In this document: in pieces, positions 24,170-35,800 of the stretch
Layout of the letters: each line of letters starts with the position of its first letter
Numbering within the stretch: the stretch's first letter is position 1
Source: Tremella fuciformis
Lineage: Eukaryota > Basidiomycota > Tremellomycetes > Tremellales > Tremellaceae
Direction of reading: 5' to 3'
Length of the DNA: 64,000 bases
Assembly: GCA_032768795.1 (NCBI GenBank)
Contig: CP136493.1
Span: forward strand, 1,116,001 to 1,180,000
Position numbers and translations under genes: made by a program
Notes under the pieces: generated by a model
Databases searched by the model: none
Seen by the model: only the letters and a program-made list of their open reading frames with translations
What the model was told of the DNA's origin: nothing

Positions 24170-24963
24170 TCAAAGCCGACCTCGCCGCCTCCCCTCTTTG
24201 TTTTCCAATCCAACAACGTCCTCAGCATTCGCCTCTCATCTGTCCAGCGGTCGCAGTCCGCCATATCAAGCCAAGAATGCGCGGGCGCAGATCACCATGG
24301 CCGTCGGATTTGCCCGGCCCCACGCCTCGGCTCTCCCTTGTAGATCATGTCGTCCCCGAACCTCAGCATAGACCGATGCCCGCATGGATCGGTGCTTTCG
24401 ATATTATGGTATTTTGGGGAGTGCGCACGCAGCAGCAGCGGCAGTGGCCCGCAGTAGTTAGATTGACGCAACGTGTTGGAGCATATGAAGCAGCATTAGC
24501 ATCTTGTTGGGACCCAGAGGTGATCGACGCAGGCATACTGCGCCGCACTGCGTGATGAGCCCCACCTTGCTCTGCAAGATCACCCGCAGCCTCTGGCGGC
24601 GAGGCAGTGCTTTTCTGGAGGAGGGGGATACGATATCATGAAGGGTTTAACGTGTCGTGCGTGCCTGAAATGCCGGCCATTCGCTCGCCTCGTGGGAGCG
24701 GCGTCACTTTGACAGCTCCGCCCTCCCCAGTCCTCTCTCTCTTTCTCTCGTATCTCCCTCCACTTGGCAGCATCGCTGCTATTGCTGCTGCTGCTGCTGC
24801 CTGCGGGGCGGCGACCACAGCTCTGACCAAGCGGTCGAGCGATCCGCAGCTGCACACGACAAACGTGGAACGTATTTGACCCCACGAACCAGCTCCCTTC
24901 CGACCTTGCTTTCTCGGCGGCGGACGAGGCGGTGCTACCTTTCAACATTGGATCCCAGCGACG
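24170..24963. other. Intergenic region with CT-rich leader and CTG run
   Basis: These 794 bp between CKA1 and the F-BAR gene hold a pyrimidine-rich tract at about 24720-24770 and a short (GCT)n run at 24775-24801. They are probably the long 5' leader of the downstream gene. No gene is recognised. Confidence 0.4.
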
Positions 24964-27900
24964 ATGGCATACGCTTACCCGTCGGGCGGGACTGGAGATG
25001 CGGGGAGCTCGCAGGTGTCGCTGTTGCCCCACACCCATAGTGGTCAGCATAGCAGGGAGGTGTCACGCAAGAGCTCGGAGGGCGGGGATGTGCTGAGGGA
25101 GTTCAAGGTAGGTTTCGCGTCTTGAAGAGCTTTCCCATGAGATGGGGGGCTCGTCTGAGGAAGTGGCAAATCTGAGGGGGTAGGACAAGATCCAGGAGGA
25201 CGAGCACTACATCAACTTCTTTGCGGAGCGGTGAGACCTCTGATTGCCTGGAATGCACACAATGGCTGAGGGGCAGTATACGCGTGGAAGAGCTATATAT
25301 CGAGAACCTCACCAAGCTCTACGACAGAAGTGTAGCGGTCGACTCCCTGCATCATGAGTGAGCTCCTACATCCCTCTTGCACATCAATGTGGGGCGATGC
25401 TGATCGTCTCAGCCCGGCTCGTAAAAACCCGAGAACCACGACTCGGAGAGCGTGGACCGAGGTCCGAGACTACACGCTGAGGGAGATCCAGAGCCGAGAG
25501 GCGCTCGTGTCGGCGCTCAAAGAGGATGTTGTCAAGGAGCTGGTTAAGCTCAAGGTGGGTCTCTCTGTGTCCAGCAGCCGGGTCGCTGATCAGCCAGGAA
25601 GAGCAGAGCCGAATCCGTCTCGGCCTCAAGGACAACATGCGGCACGCGACCGAGATGTACGAGCACCATCTTCGTACAGAGGTTCCAAAGTTGAAGAAGG
25701 CGTACTGGAGCAAATGTCAGGCTGTCGAGGTGAGCTGGCCTGGCTCGCCTCGCTGTTATGTTATGAGGCTGAGCAACCAGGATCATCGCCGACAAGAGCA
25801 TGCCATACAGATGCAGGCAAAACTGCTTTCGTCTGCGTCGACAACGGATAGCGGCAAGACTCAGGCTCCCCCGGAAGCCCAGCAATTCTCTTCCTTCTAC
25901 TATGGCACTCAGGCGGGACTATCACCGCCGGCTTCCAACCCACCTCTGGCTCCCTTGGCCAATCCCGCCCAAGCCGACGCGTCACCTTCCCACGACAAGC
26001 AGATAGCCTTCTCGCCCACTTCCAAAGGCGAAAAGGAAAAGACCGGTCGTCTGCGTGCCGGCTCGGGCTCGGGGGGCGACGGAAAGACGAAAGATGTCTT
26101 CAACGACATTGCCAATCAGAGCAAGAAGGGGTTCAAGGAGCTCATGCAGAGGCTCGGCGGTGACAAGGATGGCAAGGACAAGGACAGGGAGGAGAGCGGT
26201 TTCGTTGTTGTCGGCGATGAAGGCCTGCAAAGACGAGGCACGAATACCGGCACTATGGGCAAGGCGGCTGGCGCTATGAAAGGCGTCAAGGTCAAAAGGG
26301 ATGCAGAAGAGGCCGACAAGGCGTACCGTCTGGGCGTTTTCCACCTCGAGTCCTTGCGGCTTAGAAGGGACAAGCTCCAATCCTCGGCGGTCAATGTCAG
26401 CTCCCCTATTCTGACGCGACGGCTGAGCTGATGAAGAGAATCTTGAGACCTTCAACGACGAGCTGAACAGCAAGCTCAGAGTCGCATTGGAGAGGTACAT
26501 CGATACAATGCATGGTACCGCCGCTACGCAAGCGCAATCCACCGAAGTAGCGAGACAGGCAATCGAGTCCATCAACCTCGAGCAAGACAGTCAGTGCATC
26601 ATGCCTCCTGCTCAATAGACCGCTCATGATCAGTCATGGTATTCCGGTCCAAATTGCGGAGCGTGAGCTCTCTGCATACCGCTCCAGTGCCGTACGAGAA
26701 CTTCTACGTGAGTGATTGACCGCAAACTGAGTCACGCATCTGATCCGCAGGTCGGACCTTGCAAGAGCCTCATCTTCGGCGTGCAGCTTACAGACTACGA
26801 TTTCGCCAGGGGCGAAGGATCGGATCATGGCCGACCCCCTGCCATTGTCGAGAAGTGCATTGCTGCTATCGATGACAAAGGGCTCGGTGCCGAAGGCATA
26901 TACCGAATTAGCGGTCGTCATGCTGGCGTTCAGAAGGTCTGTATGGGCTCGCGCTTCGCGTGAGTAGGCTGATGATCAGATGGTGCAAGATATCGAGCGT
27001 GACGAGGAGAAGTTCACAATCACCTCAGACAAAGAAGATGTCTACACCATTGCGAGCGTGCTCAAACAATGTCAGCTTCGTCCTGCACGCACAGGGTAAG
27101 CTGACTCGACTTGCAGATCTACGAGAGCTTCCGGAACCCGTCTTCCCTCTGCCGCATGCTGAACGGGTCAAGTATACGACTGACAGAGGTGAGTAATCGC
27201 CAACACCAAAAGAACGGACCTATAGCCCAGAAACGCACATCCACAACAACTTTGCGAGTCTTCGTAGTCGACTCCGACGCTTGCCTCCCATCCACCAGAC
27301 GACCTTCCAAGCCATCATCGAACACCTGGCTCGTGTAGCGGCTCAATCAGCCGTCAACCGTATGGACGCGAAGGTTGGCCCAGTGTTCCAACTTTGAGTG
27401 GCGCGTACTTATGCCCAGAATCTGGCCGTGGTCTTCAATTCGGTCCTCTTTGGGGCGGATCAGTTGCCGACTGATGGCAATGTCCTGCTTCTGGCTCAGG
27501 AAAAGGACACCGTGCTTGAGGACCTGATCACTTTCTCGGATCTCGTAAGTCTCCCTTCGTCTAGGTGGCCATCCACTTACGAACCCAGCTCTTCGGCGAC
27601 GACTTCGCACCAGCTCCCGCAGCGGTACCACTGGGCGTCTCTGCGGCGGCCTTCCCTGGCGCGCCCCATCCGAGAGTGCCAGAGGATCCTCGCCAGCCCG
27701 GCAGCTCGCGGACGAAGATACAGATCACCAGCCCGAATGTCACTCCAGAGCGACTGCCGCAGGCCCAGGACGTCAGCACATCAAGAGCAGCTGGCTTGCC
27801 CATGCCTAGCCCATCTTTCGAGGAGAGCATCACAACGGCCACGTTCACTGCCGATGTCGAGCTCGATCTCCTGTTTGATCCCACTCTCATCCCGTCAACT

Positions 27901-28963
27901 CTGCAAGATGGTGTAGATGATCAGTATCACGTGCGTGGCTGTACTTGTGCAGTACTAGTGTTTTTCTGATAAACAGGTCCGACCCTTGTCCTCAACTGAC
28001 CTGATGCGATCGCACTTCCCGCTTCTTTCCACCTTGACTGCCTCACCACCGATGGCTCCGTCGGTATACGCCGCGCTGTTCACCCATATGCGCTCGTGTC
28101 CGGCCACCTACTACATCATTGTCGTTGTTGAGAGGGCGACCGACCAGCTTGTCGCCGCGGGGACACTCTTTGTGGAACGCAAGCATATTCATGGAGGTGG
28201 CGTGGCTGGTCACATCGAAGACATCGTCGTTGCGCCGACAACCCGAGGTCAGGGATTGGGACAGAAGTTGGTCAATGGCTTGAGAGAGATGGGCGTGGCG
28301 CTGGGATGCTACAAGGTCCTGCTGGACTGCAAGGAGGACAAGATCCGTGAGGCTTCCCTCAATGTATAGTACAATGCTAAGCGTAAAGCATTTTACGAGA
28401 AGTGTGGTTTCGCGAAACGCGGCACGCAGATGACCGCATATGTTTCGAACCTCGACGCCTCGCCTGCTGTTGGTCCTACCGTGCCACCAGGCACAGCAGC
28501 ACCAGGCTCATCGGCTCTGCTCCCGGCCCGTGTATCGCCCCCTACTCTGCCTCCACGACCTGTCATCAGCACGGCCGGTGTCGAGAAGTCAGAGACCGAG
28601 CAGGTTTCGCCTACGACCTCGAGTTCGAGCGGTGGCACGTACTCGTACCCTGTTGTGAGCCTGGGCGTGTCGCCTGTCGGAGGTCCTCCGACCTCGGGCG
28701 CAACTGTGCCTCCACCATCCGCAGCAAAGGGAGCGACAGGTCCATCGGGAGTGGTCGAACCCATCATCGCAGAAGGTATTGCGGTTCCTGCCTGGGCGGG
28801 AGAAGGGCTCGGAGCGAGCGAGCCGCCTTCAGCAGAGGGCTCTCCCACCGACGCTACTGGATCTGGAGGGGTCAAGGAAGACGAAAGGATCAACACACCT
28901 CTGCCACCTGGAGCTGCACCGCCGGTGCTGAGTAGCGAGCCCGAGAGGATCAGCCCTACTTGA
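24964..28963 (+). CDS. F-BAR/RhoGAP protein with in-frame GNA1 domain (apparent fusion)
   Basis: The first part is a membrane-binding F-BAR protein: ATG at 24964, FCH segment with EDEHYINFFAER and IRVEELYIENLTKLYDRS, and coiled coils to about 26580. A RhoGAP domain follows: GAEGIYRISG with the arginine finger, YLRELPEPVFPL, then NLAVVFNSVLFG. It would inactivate a Rho-type GTPase at the cortex. After a 70-residue linker, with no stop, the same frame enters glucosamine-6-phosphate N-acetyltransferase (UDP-GlcNAc synthesis): LLFDPTLIP, VRPLSSTDLM, HIEDIVVAPTTRGQGLGQKL, LGCYKVLLDC and, after a 42-nt intron (28347-28388), PFYEKCGFAKRGTQMTAYV. A Pro/Ser/Gly-rich tail of about 170 residues runs to the stop at 28963. 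Alternatively GNA1 is a separate gene starting at the ATG at 27802, with its promoter inside the RhoGAP exon. The domain assignments are firm; the fusion is inference. Confidence 0.8.
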
Positions 28964-29117
28964 GATGGGCTTCCGCACGTTGTATGTATATTGCCGTCAT
29001 AATCGCCAGAACCATCTCAGTGAATAGATTAGCGAAGTGCACATGCATGGACGATAGACTTAGAGTCAGTGCGGGAGGGGGTTACATACATCTCATCTAC
29101 CTGGTGAATGCGAGTCT

Positions 29118-29559
29118 CTACGCGTTTCCTTGCAGCTTTTGCTCGCCGAATTCCTTCTCCTCTTTGTTGCGGAACACGGTCCCCGCAATCTTCTTGGCGT
29201 ACCCGTTGACCTGGGCGTCAGCACGTCGCTCAAGACACGGTCGAAGAGGGACGCGGAGGAAGGTAATTGACTCACCTGCTCCTTGAACGGCAGCTTCTCC
29301 GGCTGGCCGGTGGTCGCATCAGCCGCACCAGGGTCCGCCACCACAGGATCTGCGACAGAACCAGACCCAGGCCCAGTCGCAGCTGCACATGAGCCCCACC
29401 GACCCCTGTTCAAGGGCACTACTATTGCAACTCACCCTGCTGTGGCTCGGTCGTCGCTGGTACATTCGGGTACTCTACGTCCGCCACGCGGGGCTGGACG
29501 CGCGCTTCGTCGGCCGCCGCGGCCTTCGATACGTTGATGGGGTTCCCAAGGTCTGTCAT
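29118..29559 (-). CDS. Small conserved-looking protein of unknown function
   Basis: Three exons (splices after TTEPQQ and LPFKEQ, both gtgagt donors) give about 107 residues from the ATG at 29559 to the stop at 29118. The N-terminal two thirds are of low complexity (Ala, Pro, Val, Gly). The C-terminal 35 residues, KLPFKEQ-VNGYAKKIAGTVF with a charged KEEKEFGEQ run, look like a compact helical segment. That pattern recalls small CsbD-like stress proteins, but I would not assign it. A TATATATA at about 29619-29626, read on the minus strand, lies about 60 bp upstream and fits a strong promoter. Confidence 0.6.
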
Positions 29560-29618
29560 ATTGGGTGCGAGAGGGCGTGAGTGCAGCTGGGAAGAGAAGA
29601 GTGGGGTGGGTGGCGAGA

Positions 29619-29626
29619 GAAGGTAT
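29619..29626 (-). promoter_or_regulatory. TATA box of the small protein gene
   Basis: A TATATA sequence lies 60-67 bp upstream of the ATG at 29559 on the minus strand. Confidence 0.5.
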
Positions 29627-30095
29627 ATATGGTTTTGGCGATCGTTCGTGACGTCATCGCCGAGACCGAGTGTTCTGTAGCATTGGGTACAGTCTTCTTC
29701 GTATTCGTTGATGCATACACATATGAGCAACAAACGCAAGAGGCTATCTTGTTCACAAGTGCATGTTCGGGAACGGGTAGCTGGAAGTCGAAGTGTAGGA
29801 GATCGCCGCTTGGACCTCTCAGGTCAGGCTCGGTACACCACACTGACCCAGCCCGACCCGTGCGACATGTCAGGTTTTGGTCAATGCCAAGAACTCAGAG
29901 CAAGGTTCTCACCATGAACTCACCTCGAGGCCGAGGGGCAAACAGCGCGGCGCGGTGCGGTGACTGTCCGGCGACGCGCCACTCGATGGAAGATGCATAT
30001 TCAGTATTCAGTGGGACTTGTGCAGGCCGCTCTCCCTCTTCGCAGATAGGTAGTCTCACTTGATCTTCCTCCACCACACAGCAGTCTCAGCCTCC

Positions 30096-30795
30096 ATGAT
30101 CCTCGGTCGCTCTCGCTCGCAAGCTATGCTGGTCTTTGTCCTTGCCATGCTGCTCACTCAGACGCTGGCGTCCCCGCTGTCGCTCTCCACTGTACCTCAA
30201 GCTCGCACTTAGCCTTCCGCCGGCCGACTGACAGCCCGCATGTCCGTCGAGCCAAGCAATGCCGAGCGGTTCAAGAGGTGAGCCAGCCCCTCTTCGGACT
30301 CTGTGCTCGACGTCCATGCTGATGCTTGCACAGAGGTCTCAGGCCAAAGACCCCTGCAAGGCTATACGACCCCTCCCGGATCCACAGTACGTCCTCCCCG
30401 GTCATGCACGAAAGGCCGGATGCGCCTGATTTTCCTCAGGCGCACCAAAAGCTCGGTTGTCAAATACAGCCACCACCCCTTCGCACGACACTAATAGGTA
30501 CTACAACCTCGATCACTGTTATCCAGACAAGAGTGCGCCGCTCGACCTGCGCGGTCCAGTAGGACGCTGACGCTGACGCCCAGGTGGTAGTGCGACTGGC
30601 GTGTCGATCACCGCGACGAGCGACCAGGACGCCGTCGACCAGTGTGCCCAGAAGAACAATTCGGGTAATGGCAGCACGTTCCTCGTGCAGTATATCAGCG
30701 GCACGCAGTACATGTGTTACAGCGGGGATGTGGGTGCGGGCGGATCCACCGCCTGCACGCAGAGCAACTATGCGCAGTACGCCTTGTCTGCATAA
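30096..30795 (+). CDS. Small secreted protein, paralogue 1
   Basis: The ATG at 30096 begins with a hydrophobic leader (MLVFVLAMLLTQTLASPLS) that fits a signal peptide. A chain of five exons can be read: introns gtacct...gacag, gtgagc...cacag, gtacgt...cctcag and gtacta...cccag keep the frame through ACPSSQAMPSGSREVSG, GYTTPPGST and AHQKLGCQIQ. The last exon is clear: VSITATSDQDAVDQC, FLVQYISGTQYMCYSG and ACTQSNYAQYALSA, stop at 30795. The protein at 41109 shares the pattern SITA-DQDAV-C, GT-Y-CY, C-N-A-YA-S and the same gene layout. The family is not recognised. It is probably a small disulphide-containing extracellular protein. Confidence 0.6.
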
Positions 30796-31002
30796 GGGCA
30801 TATCGGTCGGCGACCGCAGCTCTGAACATTCCCATGTTGTACAGCCACAGCTGTTGCCTATGCTACGTCTAGCGATAGAGAGCCATACTGGAAGATGTGC
30901 TGAACACGCAGTGAGACACAAAGCGCCCGTCCGTAGGACGTCTTCTCATCAACTTCTTGTTCCGAGCGTTGTCCCATCCATCAGGTCATGTCAGTTCCAT
31001 TA

Positions 31003-31044
31003 CTCGCTGCCACGTGGTTTCCGGACGGGTCAAATTCTCGGACG
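31003..31044 (+). repeat. Pogo left terminal inverted repeat
   Basis: The 42 bp are the exact reverse complement of 40859-40900. TA precedes it. Confidence 0.95.
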
Positions 31045-31091
31045 ATACCTCTGAGAGTTCATTGTAGCCTACATATCGTCATTGCTCAGCC

Positions 31092-31237
31092 ATGCATTCA
31101 GCTATCGACTCGGCCATCCAGGAGCTGCAAGAGCATCCCGAGAAGAGTGTGCGACAAGTTGCCCGAGAGCAAAACGTCGCGAAATCGACTCTCCATGACC
31201 GCTGGACTCACACTCATGTCTCTCATGTTGATGGCGC
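31092..31237 (+). pseudogene. Pogo transposase, N-terminal fragment
   Basis: The ATG at 31092 starts a helix-turn-helix of psq type (IQELQEHPEKSVRQVAREQN, then VAKSTLHDRW) that in this family binds the terminal repeats. The frame is cut by the gypsy element at 31238. With that element and one GGCGC removed, the frame runs on without shift into 39269 onward (QRHLSTVQEDALVEKI). Confidence 0.85.
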
Positions 31238-31672
31238 TGTCACGACGGCCACGCCCTCGACAACCTACGCACGTGACCGACACCTCTCACGTGGCCGACA
31301 CGTGACCTACCTCGGGCTGGAGAACCTCGACGAGGGAGTAGACGTTGGATGAACGCGCGACGACGGGAAGCAGGCGCAGAGTCATATAGGATGCCCCGGG
31401 CGCCCGTCGTAGTTCTTCAGCACTCTCTGATTGAGTCTCATGGATCACCATTGACGATCTCACTCTCTCCGTGGCACGCAGCGTGGCTGAGTCGCACTCA
31501 CGCTGTATCCTCGACGACCTTGTTACCTCGACGACCTTGTAACCTCGACGAGGATCCAACCTCGACGAGGATCCTACCTCGACATCCTCGTTTCTACCCC
31601 TTTATCCTTTATTCTTGACTCTGATATTGTGCGAGAGGGCCTCTGCCAACGGGAGAGCGCAGCATCGTGACA
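31238..31672 (+). repeat. 5' LTR of the gypsy element
   Basis: 435 bp, TGTCACGA...TCGTGACA. It contains five CCTCGACGA units plus one CCTCGACAT near 31327 and 31505-31585, and a candidate TTATCCTTTATTC core near 31600. Open frames within it are repeated in the 3' LTR and are not genes. Confidence 0.95.
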
Positions 31673-31834
31673 GTATCAGAGAGTGCTCTTACCTCTTCGC
31701 ACAACCACGCACACCCGGGGCATATGCCCATCGAGACTCGACGTTCGACATCACTCAACCCGAACCACGAGCACCAAGCTTTACCACAGTCCCTTCGTCT
31801 TCCTCCTGCTAGCCGGTCTAGCACACCCAACAAC

Positions 31835-32803
31835 ATGGCGGATCAGGCTTCCCTCGCTCAGATCCTGCAACAGCTCGTTGCCATCGAGGCTCGACGAGCC
31901 AACTCCCCCGCTCCCTCGACCAACGCATCATCGAGCGAGCCAAAGGCCAACCCGCCCGACACTTTCGATGGCTCAAAGCCGGAGAAACTCGAAGGATTCC
32001 TCATGCAATGTAACATCGTCTTTCGGCTACAGCCTTCGAAGTTCACAGAGGAGTCCAAGGTCATTTACGCCATCTCCTTTCTCAGAGGATTCGTTCAGGA
32101 CGCTATCCAACCTCTCGCGTCGGGAGACGAGCTCGACGAGAAGATCAGTAGCTTCCAGAGGCTGTCGAAATACTTGAGGGACAACTTCGGAGACCCCGAC
32201 ATCAAGGGGACCGCTCAGAGGCGATACTTCGACTTGAAGCAGACCGGATCAGCGGCAGAGTACTTCGCGAAGCTTAGGGAGTACCTGGCGGTCTTGGGAT
32301 GGGAAGCCAACGAGCAAGCTAGAGCTAGGGCGCTCGAGGGCCTCTCAGACAATCTTCGAGACGAGGTTGCTCGGACCACAGTGGAGCTGGAGACCTTCGG
32401 AGAGCTTCAGTCCTATGTCATCAAGTTGGACAACAGGCTCAGAGCAAGGGAGGCTGAGAAGAAGGCAGAGGTCAAGCGGTACGAAGAAGCTCGACGACGA
32501 CCAGCCCCGACTACCCAGCAGCAAGCTGCTCTCCCTGCCTCGTCGACCTACCGACCCCTCCCGCCGATCCCGTCGACGCGTCCATCGCCAGCCCCTAGTG
32601 GCCCGCCTGGTTTCAGGTCAACGCCTCCTGGAGGTCTCGACCCTGCCAAACGTCAGAGGAGGAACGAGCAGCGCCTCTGTTTCCGATGCGGCGGAGTCGG
32701 TCATTTCGCCAACGCCTGTGTTCCCGGGCAACGACCTCCCGTTCCTCGAGGCAGCCCTGCACCCGGCCGACCTATCGTCAAGCAGGAGGACCCAAAAGCT
32801 TGA
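31835..32803 (+). CDS. gypsy Gag polyprotein
   Basis: This is the structural protein that forms virus-like particles. I took the ATG at 31835 (MADQASLAQILQQLVAIEAR) because of its good context and because family conservation usually starts here. In-frame ATGs at 31724 and 31667 are possible, but the latter lies within the LTR. The central part is the retrotransposon gag domain (FDGSKPEKLEGFL, FRLQPSKF, AISFLRGFVQDAI, YLRDNFGDP). A Pro-rich linker leads to one CCHC zinc knuckle, CFRCGGVGHFANAC. The frame stops at 32803, right after the slippery CCCAAAA. Confidence 0.9.
   Translation: MADQASLAQILQQLVAIEARRANSPAPSTNASSSEPKANPPDTFDGSKPEKLEGFLMQCNIVFRLQPSKFTEESKVIYAISFLRGFVQDAIQPLASGDELDEKISSFQRLSKYLRDNFGDPDIKGTAQRRYFDLKQTGSAAEYFAKLREYLAVLGWEANEQARARALEGLSDNLRDEVARTTVELETFGELQSYVIKLDNRLRAREAEKKAEVKRYEEARRRPAPTTQQQAALPASSTYRPLPPIPSTRPSPAPSGPPGFRSTPPGGLDPAKRQRRNEQRLCFRCGGVGHFANACVPGQRPPVPRGSPAPGRPIVKQEDPKA
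32791..32797 (+). other. Probable -1 ribosomal frameshift site
   Basis: The heptamer CCCAAAA is phased C CCA AAA in the gag frame, two codons before the gag stop (GCT TGA). Slipping back one base continues as PKSLRDAEN in the pol frame. Both P-site and A-site pairing are kept. A downstream stem-loop was not assessed. Confidence 0.7.
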
Positions 32804-35800
32804 GGGACGCTGAGAACATACGAGAGGTCCAGCGGCCCCATCAAGACATCCTCTCGGCCACCTCCCCTCCCCATTCACCTCCCAACCCCCCTGTATCACA
32901 ATCACCTTTAATCCCGAACCTCGACGAAGAAGCGAAAGATGAGAAGGCACTGGTTGCCACGGACGGAATAGCTAGTGATGAGGAGGCATGCATTTGTGGT
33001 GAGGTTTGCTGTTTAGGCAGAGAGCAGGCTGTCGTGTCAGGAAGCGTCAATCAAGTCGACGGGGTGAAGGTGCTGCTCGACACCGGGGCCACTGGTAACT
33101 TCGTCGACTCTGTGTTCGTTGAACGGCATCACATCCCCTGTTACCCACTCCCTCGACCCCGGCAACTCCTCCTCTTTGACGGCAAACCAAGCTCAGCAGG
33201 ACAAGTAGAAAAGGGAGTGACGGGAACAGTAAAAGTCCTAGGCGGTGAAGGAAGGGAAGAGTTAGGTGTGACAACATTGGCAGGAGCGGACGTGGTGTTG
33301 GGATATGACTGGATGAAGGAGAACGGTGTGATATTGGATGCTGGAAGGAAGAAGGCGACAAGGAAGAGGACAGGCGGGAAAGAGACGAACCAGGAGAACG
33401 GACCACAGAACCTCGACGAGGTCTCTCGACTATCAGGAACATTGGAGACCAAGGCGGAAAGGCGACAAGGTAGACGAAGGAGCAGGCGATCGAAGGCGAA
33501 CAGCATTGAGCTCCCATTCAACCGATGGGAGCAGAACCAGGGAAATACAGTTGAGCTATGCGGCACAGTGACCGAGGAGTTGAGCGAGAAGGAGGCATAT
33601 ATCGACGTCCTACCCGACTATGACGAGTACGAACTCAGCCCAGAAGAGGAAGCAGCCGTGCAACATCTTGTCCCGGAGCGATATCACGAATACCTCGAGG
33701 TCTTCCATCCTCGACGAGGGGTAGAGACGCTTGCTCCAAGTAGAGAATACGACCTACGCATCACGCTTAAACCTGGAGCCGACCTACGAGTGGCCCCGCT
33801 GTACAGCCTGAACCCAGATCAGATGGATGCGCTCGACAAGTTGCTGGATCGAGAGAGAAAGGCTGGAAGGATTCGACCCTCGAACTCGCCCTATGGGTCA
33901 CCAAGCTTCTTCGTACCAAAGAAGGCCCAAGGAGAACTGAGAATGGTTGTCGACTATCGCAAGCTCAACGAGATGACGGTGCCAGACGCGTATCCGCTAC
34001 CCCTGATATCCCAAGTGACCGACGACCTAGCCAAGTCGAGATACTACACGAAGCTCGACTTGCCGGGAGCATACCAGCTGCTCCGGATGGCTCCTGGACA
34101 TGAGAAGTTCACAGCATTCCGTACCCCTCGAGGAATGTTCGAGTCACTGGTGGTGCGAGACGGACTTCGGAACGCGCCGAGCGTGTTCCAACACTTCTTG
34201 AACGAAGTCCTGCACGAATTCCTGGGAAAAGGGGTCATCATCTACATCGACGACATTCTCATCCATGCGGAGAACCTCGAGGAACTTAGGAGATTGACTA
34301 AGGCGGTGCTGGAGGCGTTGCGGAAGGCTGGACTGTTTGTGAAGGCGTCTAAGTCAGAGTTCGAGCAGACTAAGGTGAAGTTCTTGGGCTTCATCATCTC
34401 GCACGAGGGCGTCGAGGCTGACAGTGGGTATGTCGAGGGTGTTCGCAATTTCCCTACCCCTCGAAACCTACACGAAACTCGACGGTTCCTCGGTCTTGCG
34501 AGCTATTACCGACGCTTCGTACCGCAATTCTCCAAGCTCGCTGGGCCTCTCTCGCACCTCACAAGGAAGGATATCGACTTCCATTGGGGAGATGGACAGC
34601 AGTGGGCGTTCGAGGAGATCAAGAGGCGAATGAGCGAAGCACCAGTGATCGCTCACTTCAACCCGACGTTCGAGACTATCATCCAGACAGACGCCTCGGT
34701 CTATGGATGGGGGTTCATCATCTCGCAGGTGAACTCCTCGACAGGACAAGAACACCCTGTTGCTGTCGAGTCGGGAGCCTTCTCAGGAGCGGAGCTCAAC
34801 TACACCACCACGGAGAAAGAGTTCCTCGCGATCGTTATGGCCTTTAAGCGGCGTCGACACCTCCTTCTGCAGGTTACCTCGACGATCTTGACCGACCATC
34901 TCAACCTCACATACTGGATGGAGCCACAGAAACTCAGCCCTCGAGTTGCGAGATGGGTGGATACCCTGGCTGGCTTCTCATACAAGATCGTCTATCGACC
35001 AGGAACCAAGGCAGCCTACCCGGATGCATTATCGAGGAGGGCCGACTACATCCCACAGGGCAAGGACGCAGAACCAGAGCTAGTTCAAGCCCTGCCAAGC
35101 TTCGACGAGGAGAGTACGGTCACATCCAGTCTGGGCTACATGTTGCGAGCGTTGGTGGAAGACGAAGAAGGAGGAGAAGACGAAGAAGAAGGAGAAGACG
35201 AGGAAGGAGAATTGAGGGGACTGTCTCGAGGAGAATTGAAGGAAGGGCAGGGCGGAGATGAGGACTTGAAGGATACATTGGAGGAGCTTGGGGAGCTAAG
35301 AGAGGAGAAGAGGATTACGAAGGAGGAGAACCCAAGGGCATGGTCACTGGCAAAAAGACTGGGCCTCGACGAGGCAAGCAAGATCAAGTTCGACGAGGAT
35401 GGCCTACTCAGGATCAACGGGCGACTCTACATCCCGGACATCAAACAGGCAAGAGTAAAGGTCATGCGAGATCACCACGAGGGGCAATTGGCTGGACATC
35501 CTGGAGTTGCGAAGATGCTGGAGCTGGTTAGGAGGGAGTACTGTTGGTTGGGACTAAGACGGGATGTGGAGAAGTATGTGAGAGGGTGTGCAGTGTGTCA
35601 GCGGTGCAAACCGGTGCGTCAGCGTCCCCATGGACTGTTACACAGCCTGGAGATTGCTGACAGGCCATGGTCCTCGATATCCATGGACTTCATCGAGGAG
35701 CTTCCCGCCAGCTCGGGCTTCAACTCGATCCTTGTCGTCGTCGACCGGCTCACCAAATGGGCTATCTTCATCCCTACGACAACTCGGCTCAACACGGCAG

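Noticed and set aside
28343..28392. In-frame TAG within the GNA1 domain
   Set aside because: It lies inside a 42-nt intron; splicing restores the family sequence PFYEKCGF.
31287..31618. Two ~90-residue open frames, one on each strand, that recur identically at 38878-39209
   Set aside because: They are parts of the two LTRs.
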